NCBI GenBank assembly: GCA_019055375.1
Contig: JAHQIW010005360.1
Span: 310,001 to 374,000, forward strand
Direction: 5' to 3'
Length of the DNA stretch: 64,000 nucleotides
DNA from: Parelaphostrongylus tenuis
Lineage: Eukaryota; Nematoda; Chromadorea; Rhabditida; Metastrongylidae
Numbering within the stretch: the stretch's first letter is position 1; each line of letters begins with the position of its first letter. Below are positions 1 to 12,804 of this stretch, piece after piece. A model generated the notes under the pieces. That model did no database searches. It was not told the origin of the DNA and saw nothing but the letters and a program-made list of their open reading frames with translations. Both the position numbers and the translations under genes were made by a program.

Positions 1-307
1 GTGATATTTGAAGAGTCATAGTATAATAAATACATATGTGATTCTTGTGAAAAAATGAACTCTTCCATATAAAACTATAAGGATGTCAACTCTTGAAATG
101 TTCTAATAATCGAGAAATTGTCGTCTGTTTTCGACAAATCACCTTCGTCGTGAATGCGTTATTCAATCAAAGGTTATTGGACGATCAGGTTGGTTTAGCT
201 TTAGCAGATTTGTAATCTTACAATTCCGCCTTTTTTTCTTCGTACTTCTTACGAATAGTTATTAATAATGTCTTTGGCTAAAGATTTCTTAGCACCGTTT
301 CTAATAG

Positions 308-905
308 ATTGAGAAGTTTTCCTCTAACAAAAAGCCACAAGCAGTTGTCATACTATATTCAGATGCGGCTGCTCTATATCGAAGTGGTCGAGAAGAAGGA
401 TTTGCTCGGGGTTTTGCACATGCTTCTCAAGCTGTTTTCTCATATTTACAAATGGCCATGCCGCACGACTTCAATCCTCAAGCACAACAATTTCATCTAG
501 GATTAGTACACCATTTAAAGTATGTCGTTTTTCTCGACACTTTATTAACTAGTTCTTTTTCTCAATTATCCACGTTTATTAATAGACAGGAAACCTTTCT
601 CATCATGGCTGAGAGCTTCAAAATTTTTTTTTGCCTTCCAATGACGACCGAACGAGATTTTTAGTACTGCACTGCCGTCGAGGTCTGGATTATCGGCATT
701 ATCCCGGATTTCACAACAACTTAAGTGGACACCGGGCACACCGCCAGCATCCGACACTTCGTCGAGCGAGTCTCCTGAGCCGACAGAGTTGCCAGCGCAA
801 ACGAACCGATCCAAGAAGCCACCCGACAGACCCACACATCTTCTAGCCAAAGAAGATCAGGACTGCGGGCCGCCATCGAAAAAGGTTTGGCAACCATGGC
901 AATGA
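308..905 (+). CDS. Hairy/Enhancer-of-split-type repressor, 3' part (Orange domain + WQPWQ tail)
   Basis: Two exons, 308-519 and 665-905, joined by a 145-bp GT..AG intron (gtatgt donor, tttttag acceptor) with matching phase. The 5' bHLH exons are outside the window; exon 308 opens in frame after a taatag acceptor. The first exon encodes an Orange-like helical segment (GFARGFAHASQAVFSYL, then HLGLVHHLK), matching the Hes pattern GF..C..EV..FL...RL..HL. The second exon is Pro/Ser/Thr-rich and ends KVWQPWQ-stop, a variant of the WRPW Groucho-binding tetrapeptide that closes Hairy/E(spl) proteins. The family represses transcription in the nucleus by recruiting Groucho. A possible AATAAA lies at 1158-1163. 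Family assignment rests on Orange plus the WQPW tail; the basic region cannot be checked here, so an exact orthologue is not named. Confidence 0.72.
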
Positions 906-3900
906 GCAGTTTCACGCAGAAATCTTCCAAAAACAGCATCAGTTCCGACATAGATCTCAATCCTGACGTGTTTTCATATTCTCTTGTAGTTCCATATTCT
1001 TTCCGGTATCTGTTATCATAATGAATTTGTACCGAATCCCGTACTTTTGATGTGACCTGTTTTTCATTTACTTCTCAGCAAATTTATTGATTTCCTTTAT
1101 GTTGTCTTGAAAATGGCAGTATTTTCTTCGTTTATGACTATGTGTAGAACTAGGTTGAATAAAATTTTAAAACCGGAGAGTATTTTAGAGCCTTCATCAT
1201 TGGAAAGGAAGTTTATAGAATCGTGTTGGTTGTGTTTATCAAGCGTAATATTTGTCTTTCCCACTAACGCATCGTCTGGGAAGAGAGCACATGCGTTGAT
1301 AAAATAGATAGCGTAAAATCAGGTAAATGGTCGAAGATATAGAAGGGCTGGTGTTATAATTTCACTATCCATCGTGACCTTTCTGATTCAGTTTTGAAAT
1401 ATAAATTTCCAACAATGGCAAACTGACCTGATAAATGCATAATCTCTGAGGATCAAGACCCACTTTACAAAGAGTGGATTTTGAGGGGGTTGAGCGTTAA
1501 ATTTCAGATCAAGTTGATTTATATAATATCAAACGTACAGTCGTATGTCAGTTGTTGACGACCGTCTGAATGCTTACGAATACGGTAACCGCTGCGTGTA
1601 CGATACGGTACTCAAATAGTCGACTAAATCGTTGATGAACGACGTTGGCTGGACAGCGACCTTATGCGGTAGATATGGAGTGTAAATGGTCCTTCCGCCG
1701 CTGTTCCGTTAGTATTTTTTTTCTTGATAGTCAATTACATTTAATAATCACTTGCTGAGGAATGTAATTGGTGACGTGCGCTGTTCCTTGCTGCTGTTAT
1801 CGCCATCGTTGTCTGGACAGCACGTCATGTCTACACCTTGGATCGTGATTTTCACAAATTCTTCGCGTCTTTGATGGTATCCCATTCGTGTTTGGAATGC
1901 TCAAGTTGACTGATCTATTTTTGATTGCATGTCGCTTTAAAGTTAGATGTCTCCAAAATATGAAAGTTTGAGCACGCAAAAGTTTTTGATAAAGCTTTCA
2001 AATAAATGCCGCATTATATTCGACTCAGTCATAATCCTTAATCTTTTGCAAAATGCTGAGAGTCTTGAAAAAAGCTTCAAAAAGTTGCCATGATATTGTC
2101 GGCGAAGAGCTAATAATAGTAATATTGATATTAATAATGCAACACAATGTTAGTAATAACAATAATATTGACAATAATAATAATAACAATAATAACATGG
2201 GGAATGGAGGAGGGTAGTCGAGTGGTCAGTGATGCATGTTGTCAAGAGATTGTTATAAACCAAAATGCTAGCACGAATTCCTCCACCAACACTCCGTTGC
2301 AATTTCTTAGGAATGGTGTAGTCTGGATGTGTTCAGAGTGCAACGAGATTTGATTGGACCGGTATCACGGCATTCATGAAGAATTATAGATCTTCAAGCT
2401 GCATTCAAAACAGCAAGTGAAATGTTCGGAGACGATGAAAGGAAGACTGGAGTCAAATGTTAAAAAAGCACTGGGATTCGGCGCAGTATAATGTGATAAC
2501 AGGGCGTGAAAATAAAAAAAAATTAGCAATATCTCTTGATGTCATTCTTCCTAAGCGATCGACGCCCTTTAATTTTTAGCTCTATATACTTGGAACTGGG
2601 GTTATAACAACGCTTGTAGTCATGGGAATTTTGAGATAGAAAGGGTTGAAAGTCTTGGAACGTTCAACTGCCCTCAGTGCCATGTCTGAATCCCAGCCAA
2701 ACCAGGAAATTCTGCCTAACATTTTTGATGCTTATAGAAACTGTAGAAACTATCCATTGTCTATATGTTAAGAAGGACTGATTCAATAACATCAATGAAG
2801 CTTTTTTCTTTTCTCTGAAAGGTGAATGCAGTGTATACGAATTGATTGCTAGCAATTCATAAATCAACTTTTTATATCGATAACAACTGCATGAATAGGC
2901 TCATAGATTTTGCATAGAAAACTTTCAAGAATCTCAGACAATTTTTTATTCGGTACAATTTTCCTTCGTCGTTTTTTGCTGATATGTGAGTTATCAGCTG
3001 CAACAGACGGATTGGTGTTGGCGAAGAACGTCTGTTCTATGGAATACGGTTGTCCTGGGTACATCGGCACAGGACACGCACCCACGACTGGACTGGAATG
3101 TGGCCGTGCGCCATGTCCAGCGTGATATCGCAACTTTTAGGGTGTTGCTTCACAAATCAACCGTTTTATCGCTGTGATCGTTACGACGGGTCGTTTTTCT
3201 TACGAGATGGCGTATGGTCAAGTTTAATGCACTACGTCTACGACAACGCGGCAATTTCGACAAGTACTCTGCACTATCGCAAAGTCGTTACAGATAGGAA
3301 TGTGCAAAACAAAACGTACTGATAAACAATGATGTTAAGTCAGGCAAGAAAAGTGAACTTGTTATCTGAGAGGGAATCAGTTCATGCAGATGATGACACA
3401 GCCACAACTGCGCTGGAAACGCGGTATTTTTGGATCAATACAAATTCATATAACATTAAAATGGACGAACTACTTATACATCAGTCGAGTAAGCTCAGTA
3501 AACTTTGTAATTTCCAAATTCTATCTCACTTGGAAGGGCAAGTAAAATTTACAATGATTGATGCAAAAACTATATGTGTTCTTCTATTGGTAGGGTAAAA
3601 AAAATTCAGAAGCCATGATCTAATGGCGGAGCGCTCAGTAGGAAGCAAAGTGCTAGCTAGTTCGACGTTCACAACGTTCTTTTGCAGTCCACGTAAGCAC
3701 GTCTTCGCTTGGCTTTCTCATATGACATTCATGATGAAGACGAAATCATAAAGGATCAACCGGAACAGCACTCGGATCATTGAAGAAGTTGACCTTTGCG
3801 ATGGTGAATGCAAGGGAAAACAGCAGTGAGATCCACGTAGTGGGTGTAATGGTGGGCCTTGTAAATAAATAAATAATAATCGTAATATTTAAATGTACTA

Positions 3901-4340
3901 CTCAGTTCATCACCACATGGTAGGCTATTTTGATAAAATAAACAAAAATCATCTCATAAGATGTTATCAAATAGAACTACTTCACGTAGTAAGCAAAAGC
4001 CTAGGCTTGGCTTTGTTGCCATTTGTTTTAATCCGGAATAATGTTCGCGCTATACAGATATATGAATGCTCCGAAGACAGCGTAATGTATCCGGACTTTG
4101 TCCAATTTGTGTTCACTAAGTAGAAGAGAATGCTATTAAATGTGTTCAGATTGTAACATGGATAATAAGATCAGAAAAAATCAGAAAAAACCGATACGGC
4201 AATGCTTTCCTATATGCACACAGCCGTAGATTAGCTCTGTCTTAACGTTTGTTAAGCTTAAAAAAGTCTTTATCTCTGATAAACTAGTGAGAGGCTTAAT
4301 GCCCTCACAAATACTACATTACGCAACTGCTGCGCATAAT
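906..4340. other. No gene seen; AAT-rich simple repeat inside
   Basis: No spliced or long open frame with coding character was found. An (AAT/AAC)-rich low-complexity tract lies at about 2105-2200. A weak inverted pair around 2504-2578 (agggcgtgaaaat against its complement) flanks an A-rich run. Confidence 0.5.
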
Positions 4341-4341
4341 A

Positions 4342-4382
<41 letters not shown>
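4342..4382. repeat. (TA)n microsatellite
   Basis: Uninterrupted TA dinucleotide run of about 40 bp. Confidence 0.95.
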
Positions 4383-4384
<2 letters not shown>

Positions 4385-5762
4385 TAGACATAGATATGAA
4401 GTTAAAGCATTCGCCTTTTACCGGTCTTTTAGAAAGACTATATGGCGTGCTTGGCTTACACAATGCAACGGTGACCTACAATAGTGTCACGTCAGTTTAT
4501 TTATCTTCCAGACAAAACTAACACCAGTTTAACTACTCAGGTCGACTGGTTTTCTAGCACCGCGGACTGAACCGACCATCAACGTTATGTTTTCCGGCTC
4601 CAACATCCATTGGGCAATATGTACAAGTCAATAAAATAAAGCGATAGAAAAGTGTGAGGCTCCCTTCCAAAAATCACACAGCTCAGTGAGCTGCGTTGCC
4701 AGTAACGATCCCTCGAAGTTTGTTCAACCACTGTCCAAAGTAAAATAGGTTGTCAACTTCTCCTAATCAGTGAATTTCTCTTATGCAGTCTCTGGTAAGC
4801 GCAGAAACATTAATTTCGATTGACTAAAAAAGATCGTAGCGTCTGTTCTTCAATAAGGAAATACTTCAACTGCTGATGAGATCTGAATAGAAACTTGAGG
4901 TGACTTCTTTTCAACGACGAAAATTTACTAGTTTTGTGCGTCTATCACCTAATGAAGCACCTGTTCTCAGACAGCATAGATAAGGAAAGTGATCACACCT
5001 CGTTCACACGTAGGTGACATTCAAGACAAGGGCCATCGTGCGCTCATGGAAATCTCATGAGAACCTGTTAGGTGCCTTGGTTATGAATAGCGTTGAGTTA
5101 CATGAATCATTATGCATTTTCTTACTGTTAGAAAAAGCATGCTTTGCCTTGCATTTGAGCAAGGTATGTATTTTTTACAAAAGTAGCCCATTAAGTGGGA
5201 AAGTAGTCTCTTTATTTTCTCAGTTCTCTTAGAATAACATTGTTATACTACACATAGTTGAGCAATTGAGAAAATCAAAGTTCGACCGGGCTTCGGTGAA
5301 CGCCGAAAAGAAATTTCCCATCATTATTTGTTTATTAAGGCTTTGTCGTTGTAGCGCATGTGATTTTTAGTTCTAGGAGTATAGACGAAACTGCTGGATT
5401 TGTTCTCTTCTCTTTCCTGCTTATGTATTCTGAACACAGAAAGAAGGCTGGAGTGGAAGACAGTGGAATAAACTGTAGTTGTTGAATCCTTGTAACTACA
5501 TATATATTCAAATTACATAATTAATCACAAAAAAAATTGCATTAATACTCCTCTTAAGAAATTCGTATATGTGCGGGGTGTATATCCCCTGCAAGGAATT
5601 GGCTGAATCGAAAGGCACCGTGCTGTTGTTGAGGCTGGAATGCCGAAATACGTGTTTAGCACTGCATAAATGCCATAACAGACCTCATGAAACTCTCAAG
5701 ATATGTTGTAAATTATAGGTTGTTTTGAGCGATTCTATAAAAGTAGTCGAATGTGAATGTAA

Positions 5763-6120
5763 AAGTACATAGATCCGTGATTTTCTTTGCTTCAGCAAAC
5801 GCTAGGTTTCAACACAAGTTTACTTTTTTTTTACAGTTTTACAAGATATCTTTGATCGATCTTTACGCATCTGAGTCAGGCACACACCTCGTCCATGTGA
5901 CTCAGTGCGGGTGGTCTACATATATATTGGACACTATAAAAGAAAACGGCTCTGAGGAAGGCAAGACTGCCGAACGTTTGCTACGGAAACGATCTCTATT
6001 GTACTACTTTGTACAAAATAAATTTGTATTGACCACCTCATGTTTGCTGAAGCAAAGAAAATCACGAAATATTTCAATCAATGCCGAGTTTAATCAGTAG
6101 TCGGTCTTGGAAAGTACATG
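5763..6120. repeat. Foldback element with 24-bp perfect inner arms
   Basis: Positions 5777-5800 and 6042-6065 are perfect reverse complements (24 bp). The outer sequences agtacatag and agtacatgg are repeated at either side. The centre carries ggctctgaggaaggc and a gtacaaaataaa stretch that recurs near 41350. The 115-residue open frame across it is a by-product of the repeat. Confidence 0.6.
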
Positions 6121-7519
6121 GATCATCAGTCATCACGGATGAAGCTCAAATCGTTTGAACCCTGTCACAATTTGAATTAATTACTAATTTGCTAATGAGG
6201 CACGCTTTTTGTGAGCGTGACAGCTAAGGTCTACGTTATTTCTGGAAAACCAATAAATCACGAAACTGGCCATTAGGATGTCGATATTTCACAAAACAAA
6301 TTCCAGATGATCACTGCACATTTCTATCCACTAACCTTTTGAGAATAAGGAGCTATAGTTTTCATTTTGAGAAGAGTATAATTTCCTAATGTATAATGAC
6401 ACCTCTTTAATGATTTTGAACAACTGCAAAAGCTTCGGAAAAAGCAATAAAATGAAAACCCTGGTGCTGATCAGTGGTTAAAATGCTTCGAATGGAATAC
6501 AGACGTCGAAATGCGCTTAGCTGCTTTCTTGCTGATTTGTGAACTTCCCCATTATCTATACATATATCGCTGTGAATACACTATCGCAGTAAAAGTATAC
6601 ACAGTGTGAATAGAGGTCGCTATTTGACTCTTTGAGCAGTAACTATGGCTAACATACAGCGAGAGGGAGGAGAAACAACGACGACCACAGGAGTTCACCA
6701 AAACACTTGAAAAAAAAACCATTAGCGAACACCGTAGAATGCCCTGTTGTCGCGTGCCCGACGTAGTGAAACCGTACGTGCCAAAAAAACATGTTGTATT
6801 GGATGCAGGGAGTGTGTGCTTTCACTCACAGAACACAAACGCATTTCACATCATCAAGCTTCAAATTTATGGTCTTTAATGGGAATCACATTGCAAGAAG
6901 TCGACGATGTGAATGCGCGATCGAATGAGTCGACACCGTAGCATCGGCGCCATATGTCCGAAGATAAGCGACCGTGGAAAAACCGACCAGTGTTCGCTAC
7001 GATGGGCTCATGAGTTTTTTTTTTCTTCGTCTACGTTTTCACGACTCCACTACTTTTTATCGTAAACCATTTCAATGACTTTTAGGGAATAGCGATGAGA
7101 ATGAGCACTTTTGAGAGATTGCGATGGTGCGGTCATGAAACAGTGTTCGATACCTTATTTCGCGACCACAGTAATGCTTGAATGGAGCAGGATAGCTAAT
7201 GAGTTTTTTGTAATTTCAAAAAAAAATGAGTATTGAGGCCCTACACTGTAAATTATCGTGGATTTATCAAGCTCGTTTAGCCACCAACTCTCATTTGTAC
7301 AAGTAACAATACGCGGTTTATGGAGAAATACTAGTGTTGCAGTTTTAGGGCTTGTAATGTAGTAGGAGGTGCTCTGCAATACATTTCTGGTGTTGTTCGA
7401 CCTCGCGCTTTGGGCTCGTCAAGTTCATCATCCTTTGGAAAATGACAACTTTGCTTGCCTGAGGGAATAGCAACACTGACTTGATACATTGGTAGGCCAC
7501 CGGAAGCGATTAGGCTATC

Positions 7520-8125
7520 GAATTATCACTAATAGTCCATGGAAAGAGTTCTGTCCAGCGAGAATTATGCTCGTCTGCGACATAGTTTTGTGTGGATGTC
7601 ACAGAGTTATAAAAGTGTGTTTTGAAAAACCGATCATGTGAGACTCTAGTTAGTAATTTAAGCTTTCTATTGTTTCCTAACATTCTGATGAAAACTTCTT
7701 CTCCAGCGAATGAGGTAAGTTTTTCATCTGTTACCTTATAATCAGAAAGAATCTCCGAACAATTTTTTGTTTAAATGTTATCTAAATGATTATTAGTGCA
7801 TACCCATCTCATCCAAAGCTGTAGTTGGGACTGTATAAGTTCAATTAAGAGGTTTTAAAACTCTTGCTGATTCTGGTAATTTGTTTGAGTGTGTAAACTG
7901 TTGATCGGCAGCGTAGTGGATTCTGAGGGTTTGTGGCAATAGAGCAAAGCTACTCAGTACATCTCCTCCTGTAGCAACGTCAAGAAAAGGCTTTCTTGAA
8001 AATCGGTGACGTGGAGCTGCAGCCTGAAGTCTCGGCTTTCGAATGGATACCAACGCCCCTATTAGAAGTTGCTCTCCAGCAGATGAGATCGGTTTTTCAT
8101 TGGTTTCTTTATAATCAGAAAGAGC
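7520..8125. repeat. Right-end fragments of a dispersed foldback family
   Basis: Two partial copies of the same end sequence (around 7690-7755 and 7980-8120) share ctctccagc.gatgag..cggtttttcat and then ttataatcagaaag. They match the right arms of the elements at 16.66-17.51 kb and 46.72-47.48 kb. No coding sequence. Confidence 0.55.
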
Positions 8126-8259
8126 CGGTTCGAATATATGTAGATCTCCATATCATCTATAAACTTTTGTGAACTAAAATGCAGTCGATAATGACTCTGA
8201 AGTCGAGGAGACAGTTTGCCAGTGTTTCTGTGAAATCCAACAGCGCAATATCTCATTCA

Positions 8260-10480
8260 CAAGGCTGTTCGCCAACGTTCCGCACAAGCACGCGCCCTGA
8301 CAAAGCTTCCATTCTGCCAACATCGGTATTGGCGGCTAGAAATCTATGAGCAGATCTGCAACCTGTCCTAGCCAAAAAAAAAAACAAAATTTGTGAAAAC
8401 ACTCTTTTTTTGTTAACTTCTATTTCCACGAACCAAACTACTTCATACTTTTTTCAATGTTCGTACCATATGCACTGTAGCATGTTATATTAGTGGTAAT
8501 CTTAGTTAAATAGCAGTTCACGAGCATCTGAATGCACTAAAACAAAAGGTCTCATATTCTTCTCAACAAGTTTTCCATAAATTTAAGTAAACTGGAACAT
8601 GTAACGGTTATCTCAATTTCGTACACACGTTGGTGGAAGCTAACTTTCTGCACTGAGTGAAATTTCAAGACAGAGCAGAATGATGCAAAAAAGTGTTTCT
8701 AATAACTGAAGATGTTTCAGAATGCATATTTAGGGCTTTTAGTTAGAATTGTTTTTCTTCATTCGCTTGATTAATTACTCGTATATTCGTCTAGTTGCTC
8801 AATCACTAGTTTACTATCAATAATGGTGATATGACTAAAAATGTTCTTATGGATACGTCAGCTGGATTGAAATCTGTATCGCACATACCCATTCCCAACA
8901 TCGTCTAGCGGTCAATTCTCTGGCACCTCGTTGATCCTCAAGTGTTGCCACCTGGTCAAACTAGGTAGCGAGCAAATGTGAGAACATAGTCCGACCTTTC
9001 TAACAAAGCTGATCCTGGTGCTCTCATTCATATCGTTAAGTAGCACTGGGAGTTAGATTTTTACCTTAGGTTATTGTGTATCTAAGCGTGAGAAGTAACG
9101 ATATTGGAGACGTCTATTGAAAAAAGAGAACCACACAGAATCACTCGAAGTGAATAGGGACAAGGTTGTAAGTGCTTAATCAGTGAATTAAATCGTTCTC
9201 ATAGATTTGAACTTGGATTCTTCTACGAAAACAATTCGGATTGATAGGGGAGAAGTCATGAAGCAAGGGACGGCATCTGGGAGAAGCTTTAAAAACAACT
9301 TTTGTTTGGTCATAACATGAAATAGTCAATAACACTTCATTCTGTTTATGACTTGCACGAGGTTGTTGTAAAAAAAACTCGTTATTGTATTCAATGTTAA
9401 TATATCCGTGAATTTGGATTTTTCTGAGTCACAATAATGCGACAGTAGGCCTTCTCAAGTCCTCATATAGGCCAGTTATGTACTCAATCATGCAATCTAA
9501 CGATATTTGATGAGGTCGAGTGAGTATACAACCTTTAAAATTTAGTTAGTGCCAAAAAACTAAAGTCTAAGGTTCATTTGAAAAAATTATCACGTGGAAA
9601 TAGACGATGAAATAACTTCCTTCCTGCGTCAGTCCCTTAGAAAGAATAGAATTAGGTGTAAGGAAAGGAATGGATGAAAACAGAGGAACAAAATAAAGGA
9701 AGAGGAAATGGTTTGCTTCTTCCAGCTATAACGTGCTGCGTAAGATTCCCAGCAAAGTATTGTCGACGTAGTTTATTAAAACAAGACAGAATGTAGAAAA
9801 TCTAAAAATGTATAATGCAGAGTGTAGAAAAAAAGCGAGCACAACAGGATGAGCACATTAGTTGCACTCAGGTGAGTCTTACATAATACCCGTTCTTCCC
9901 ATCAACCTGGATGATTTGAGTCATGTGTGACTCATTTCATTTTGAACCGTTTAATCTTATATCATTTAATTTTCCTGAACTTCTGCAGGTATTTGATAAC
10001 TTTTCTAACACGCATGATGTGATGAATGTCACAAGGAAAGACTTCTACACTTAGAGATATACAAGAAAACCTTCTTCAATATTTTAGTGACCACTAGCTT
10101 GATGATAATTGAATGTTATTTCAATTTCAGCCGCTGCGATGAGTCATGGTGATCGTACGATATTGGCAGGTATAAAAAACATTGAATTAGACACAACACA
10201 AGCTGCTAAACACGTCCAAATGATGGTAGCAGGGTGACTGTACGGTGGACCTCGATAATATAAAGTAAATACTGGAATGCTAATGCAAAGCCCAAGAATG
10301 ATAGAAAAAAGTTTTTTCCAAGATAGCGTCAAATATGAAACGACTCAAGTAGTCCACTTGCCAAAAGATAAAAGAGCAAATTTTTTTACAGGACGTGATA
10401 TTACGTTCTCACTTCGCGGATCGCAGCAATTCTAGTATACGATTTGTTTAAACATCTGAAAACGCTGAGTGGTCCGCAAA
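8260..10480. other. No feature recognised
   Basis: AT-rich sequence without a credible exon, RNA gene or clear repeat boundary by eye. Confidence 0.4.
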
Positions 10481-10493
10481 GCATTTGACTGTG

Positions 10494-10872
10494 GGGCGGG
10501 AGTTGAACGCGCGTTTCATTCATACTGGGGTGCGCGTACAACCCTAAACCACTGAGGTTATCGCTATATCACCACACTTCACTCAGTAAAGTCACGAAAC
10601 TTTCGGCAACCAATCTTTAATAAGTTTGACTTGTTAAGCACATTTCGGTACTAAGCCAGTTAAGTTCACAGCTGTTGGTTAGTATAATTTGTAAGGATTC
10701 TTGGTTTTGCGCGAGTCAACTCCTGGTCGAGGTCGAATGTCTTACACATCACTCAGCACTCTCAGAGAAAGGCCATTTAAGAGTGTGGAGTGGTAAGCGA
10801 AAGCTCAACCTCGGGCAGAGTTAAACTCGCGTCTACCCATACCGGGGGCGTGGCTACCACTGCACCACCAAG
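10494..10872 (-). repeat. Two degenerate tRNA-Gly-like repeat units
   Basis: At 10494-10560 and 10807-10872 the minus strand keeps the box-B-like core and the accceptor-side ctcggg/accaccgag relics seen intact at 37670-37741. Both are eroded. A (TA)n run follows at about 10901-10930. Confidence 0.5.
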
Positions 10873-11396
10873 CACACCGCTTTACTACTATTTCGTCTGA
10901 TATATATATATATATATAGTATATATATTATTATATATCTGAAATGCTGTAAAGCAAAGAACTTTTATTCGCGCGTTGGTTCAGCTGGTGACTGAGGATT
11001 TCCCATTCTTCATGAATGACATAGAATAGTGCTCAAAACTATTCTCTTCGCAATATTAGAGAACCCGATTCAAGGTAGCCCCCTAAAGGAGATCGCTGAT
11101 TGATTGAAGTAAAGTGTTGAGGGAACGATCGGTTCAGAACCCTGTTTCTTGATGACGCGCCTCACTGACCATTCAGCCATCGCCTCCTTTCAAAAGTAAG
11201 TAGAAGAAGTAAGAGTTTTCATTGCCACAAAACTAAGAAATCCAGTGACACAATATTACAGCTCGTCTTACTTGCCTGTCCTTATAAAATTCAGCATCAG
11301 CATCAGTAGATCAAAGAGTATTTCAGATCAATGAAAATTTGTCAGCAGAAGATGACACCTGAAAGCTCCGAGTGATTACGATCTTTTGTACTCATG

Positions 11397-12250
11397 ATTG
11401 ATCGCCACATCATCGTCGTTTTGCTGACGGTGTCGTTCTTCTATATTTATACATCAGGCAGGTGAATGACACATTAGCTGATTCATGGTGTCTGTAAAGA
11501 GACTGGGCTACCTACGTATGAGCAGGACGAAAATTCAGATTATGAGGAATCCATGGTACGAAGGTGAACAATTTTAACTCAATGGTTTTCTGATTAGGGA
11601 GACCACCTCATACGTGTACCTTGAACGAATACTTAACGCGGGGAACAATTTGAAAAAGCAATTAGTCAGTAGAAGGGAAGCAGCATGGATCGTATTCGGA
11701 CCTCGCAAAGAATCCACCGAGCAGATAGTAGGCTCCAAACTCCGTGCTCACCTTTTCGATTCAGCAGTGCTCCCAGCGCTCTCTTGTACAGCAGATACAT
11801 GGGCTAATACTACAACTGCGTCAAGAAGTCTGCGTACTACTCACAGGGCACTTGAGCAAAGTCTCCCGAAAATCAGCCAGCACTCACAACGCTTAGCCGG
11901 CTTGCGCAGCTCAGATCTTCGAGAACTCTCTCATCTTCATGATCCAGAAGTAAATACATCAATAGCGAAACCAAGGGGGGCCAGTCATGTAATAAGAGTA
12001 ACGGATGACGGATGGACGGAAAAAACAGTGGAGTTGACTCTAAGAGAATGCAAGCGCCTTTTTGGAAGATCACCCAGACGATGGCGGACATTTCTGTCAT
12101 TAACGCCAATCATTCGTATCCGCAGATTTCAATGAGTTTGGATTCACGGAATGGATTGTACGTACGTCAGCATGTTCGAAGCAGATCAGCACCATGAACA
12201 ACAGATGCGTTAGAGATGAACGAATGGAAACTATGCCAGGGCTCGTATTA
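11397..12250 (+). mobile_element. RTE-type non-LTR retrotransposon fragment (reverse transcriptase 3' part)
   Basis: The plus strand encodes the RT active-site region as a decayed FADD-like motif (RRFADGVVL at about 11415-11445). A single 173-residue frame at 11614-12135 follows, with YLERILN, LRAHLFDSAVLPAL, RTTHRALEQ, LAGLRSSDLRELS and GRSPRRWRTF. This order is typical of the C-terminal half of RTE reverse transcriptases common in hookworm and related genomes. A frameshift lies between the FADD region and 11614, and the reading continues with stops to about 12235. It is a dead, 5'-truncated insertion, not a host gene. Confidence 0.85.
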
Positions 12251-12804
12251 CCAATGAAGACCGACCCTTCCGAGTAATCCAAATAGATGTATTAAGAAGA
12301 TTGCTCATGGACAGGATCTCAAAATGCAATGTTTATGATGAAAAGATTTATTCCTGATAGTTCAGGTATGCTTAAGCGACCATTCCTAAATGCACCAGTT
12401 ATGAGCTTCGCCGATGGAAAATTGGCTCATTCATTGTTTTGATCCATGCGCCAAAAATTTAAAAAAAAAAGTGCTGCTCTCCAAGCTTACAAGACTGTTT
12501 AAAACGAAGTGTAGAGGTCGAAGAACAACTGATTCTGTGCCCATCATTTCTATTAGATCATTCTCTCTTCTTTAGCGTTAATTTCGGACTCATGAAGGCC
12601 TCGTAAGCAATACAAACTCTATACAATGACGATCGCTTTATCAAGACGAAAAGAACAACAAGTATTCAACATGCCAATAGAGGAAATCCAAAGTTCCGAC
12701 TTTCGCCGACGATCGAAGATTAGAGCGGTCTTGGAGATGTTAATCGTGCAGTAGGAAGACCACTGATCAGACTAAGTTTTTTTGAGAAGCTCAAGCGCGT
12801 GATA

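Noticed and set aside
1..307. bHLH exon of the Hes-type gene
   Set aside because: No basic-helix sequence found in any frame; it must lie outside the window.
4870..4905. CTGATGAG followed by GAAAC, hammerhead-like
   Set aside because: The stretch between cores does not form stem II and there is no stem I partner.
5753..6100. 115-codon plus-strand open frame
   Set aside because: It lies across an inverted repeat and has no domain; explained as foldback sequence.
11614..12135. 173-codon frame as a host gene
   Set aside because: Residue blocks match RTE reverse transcriptase C-terminal sequence, so it is a retrotransposon fragment.
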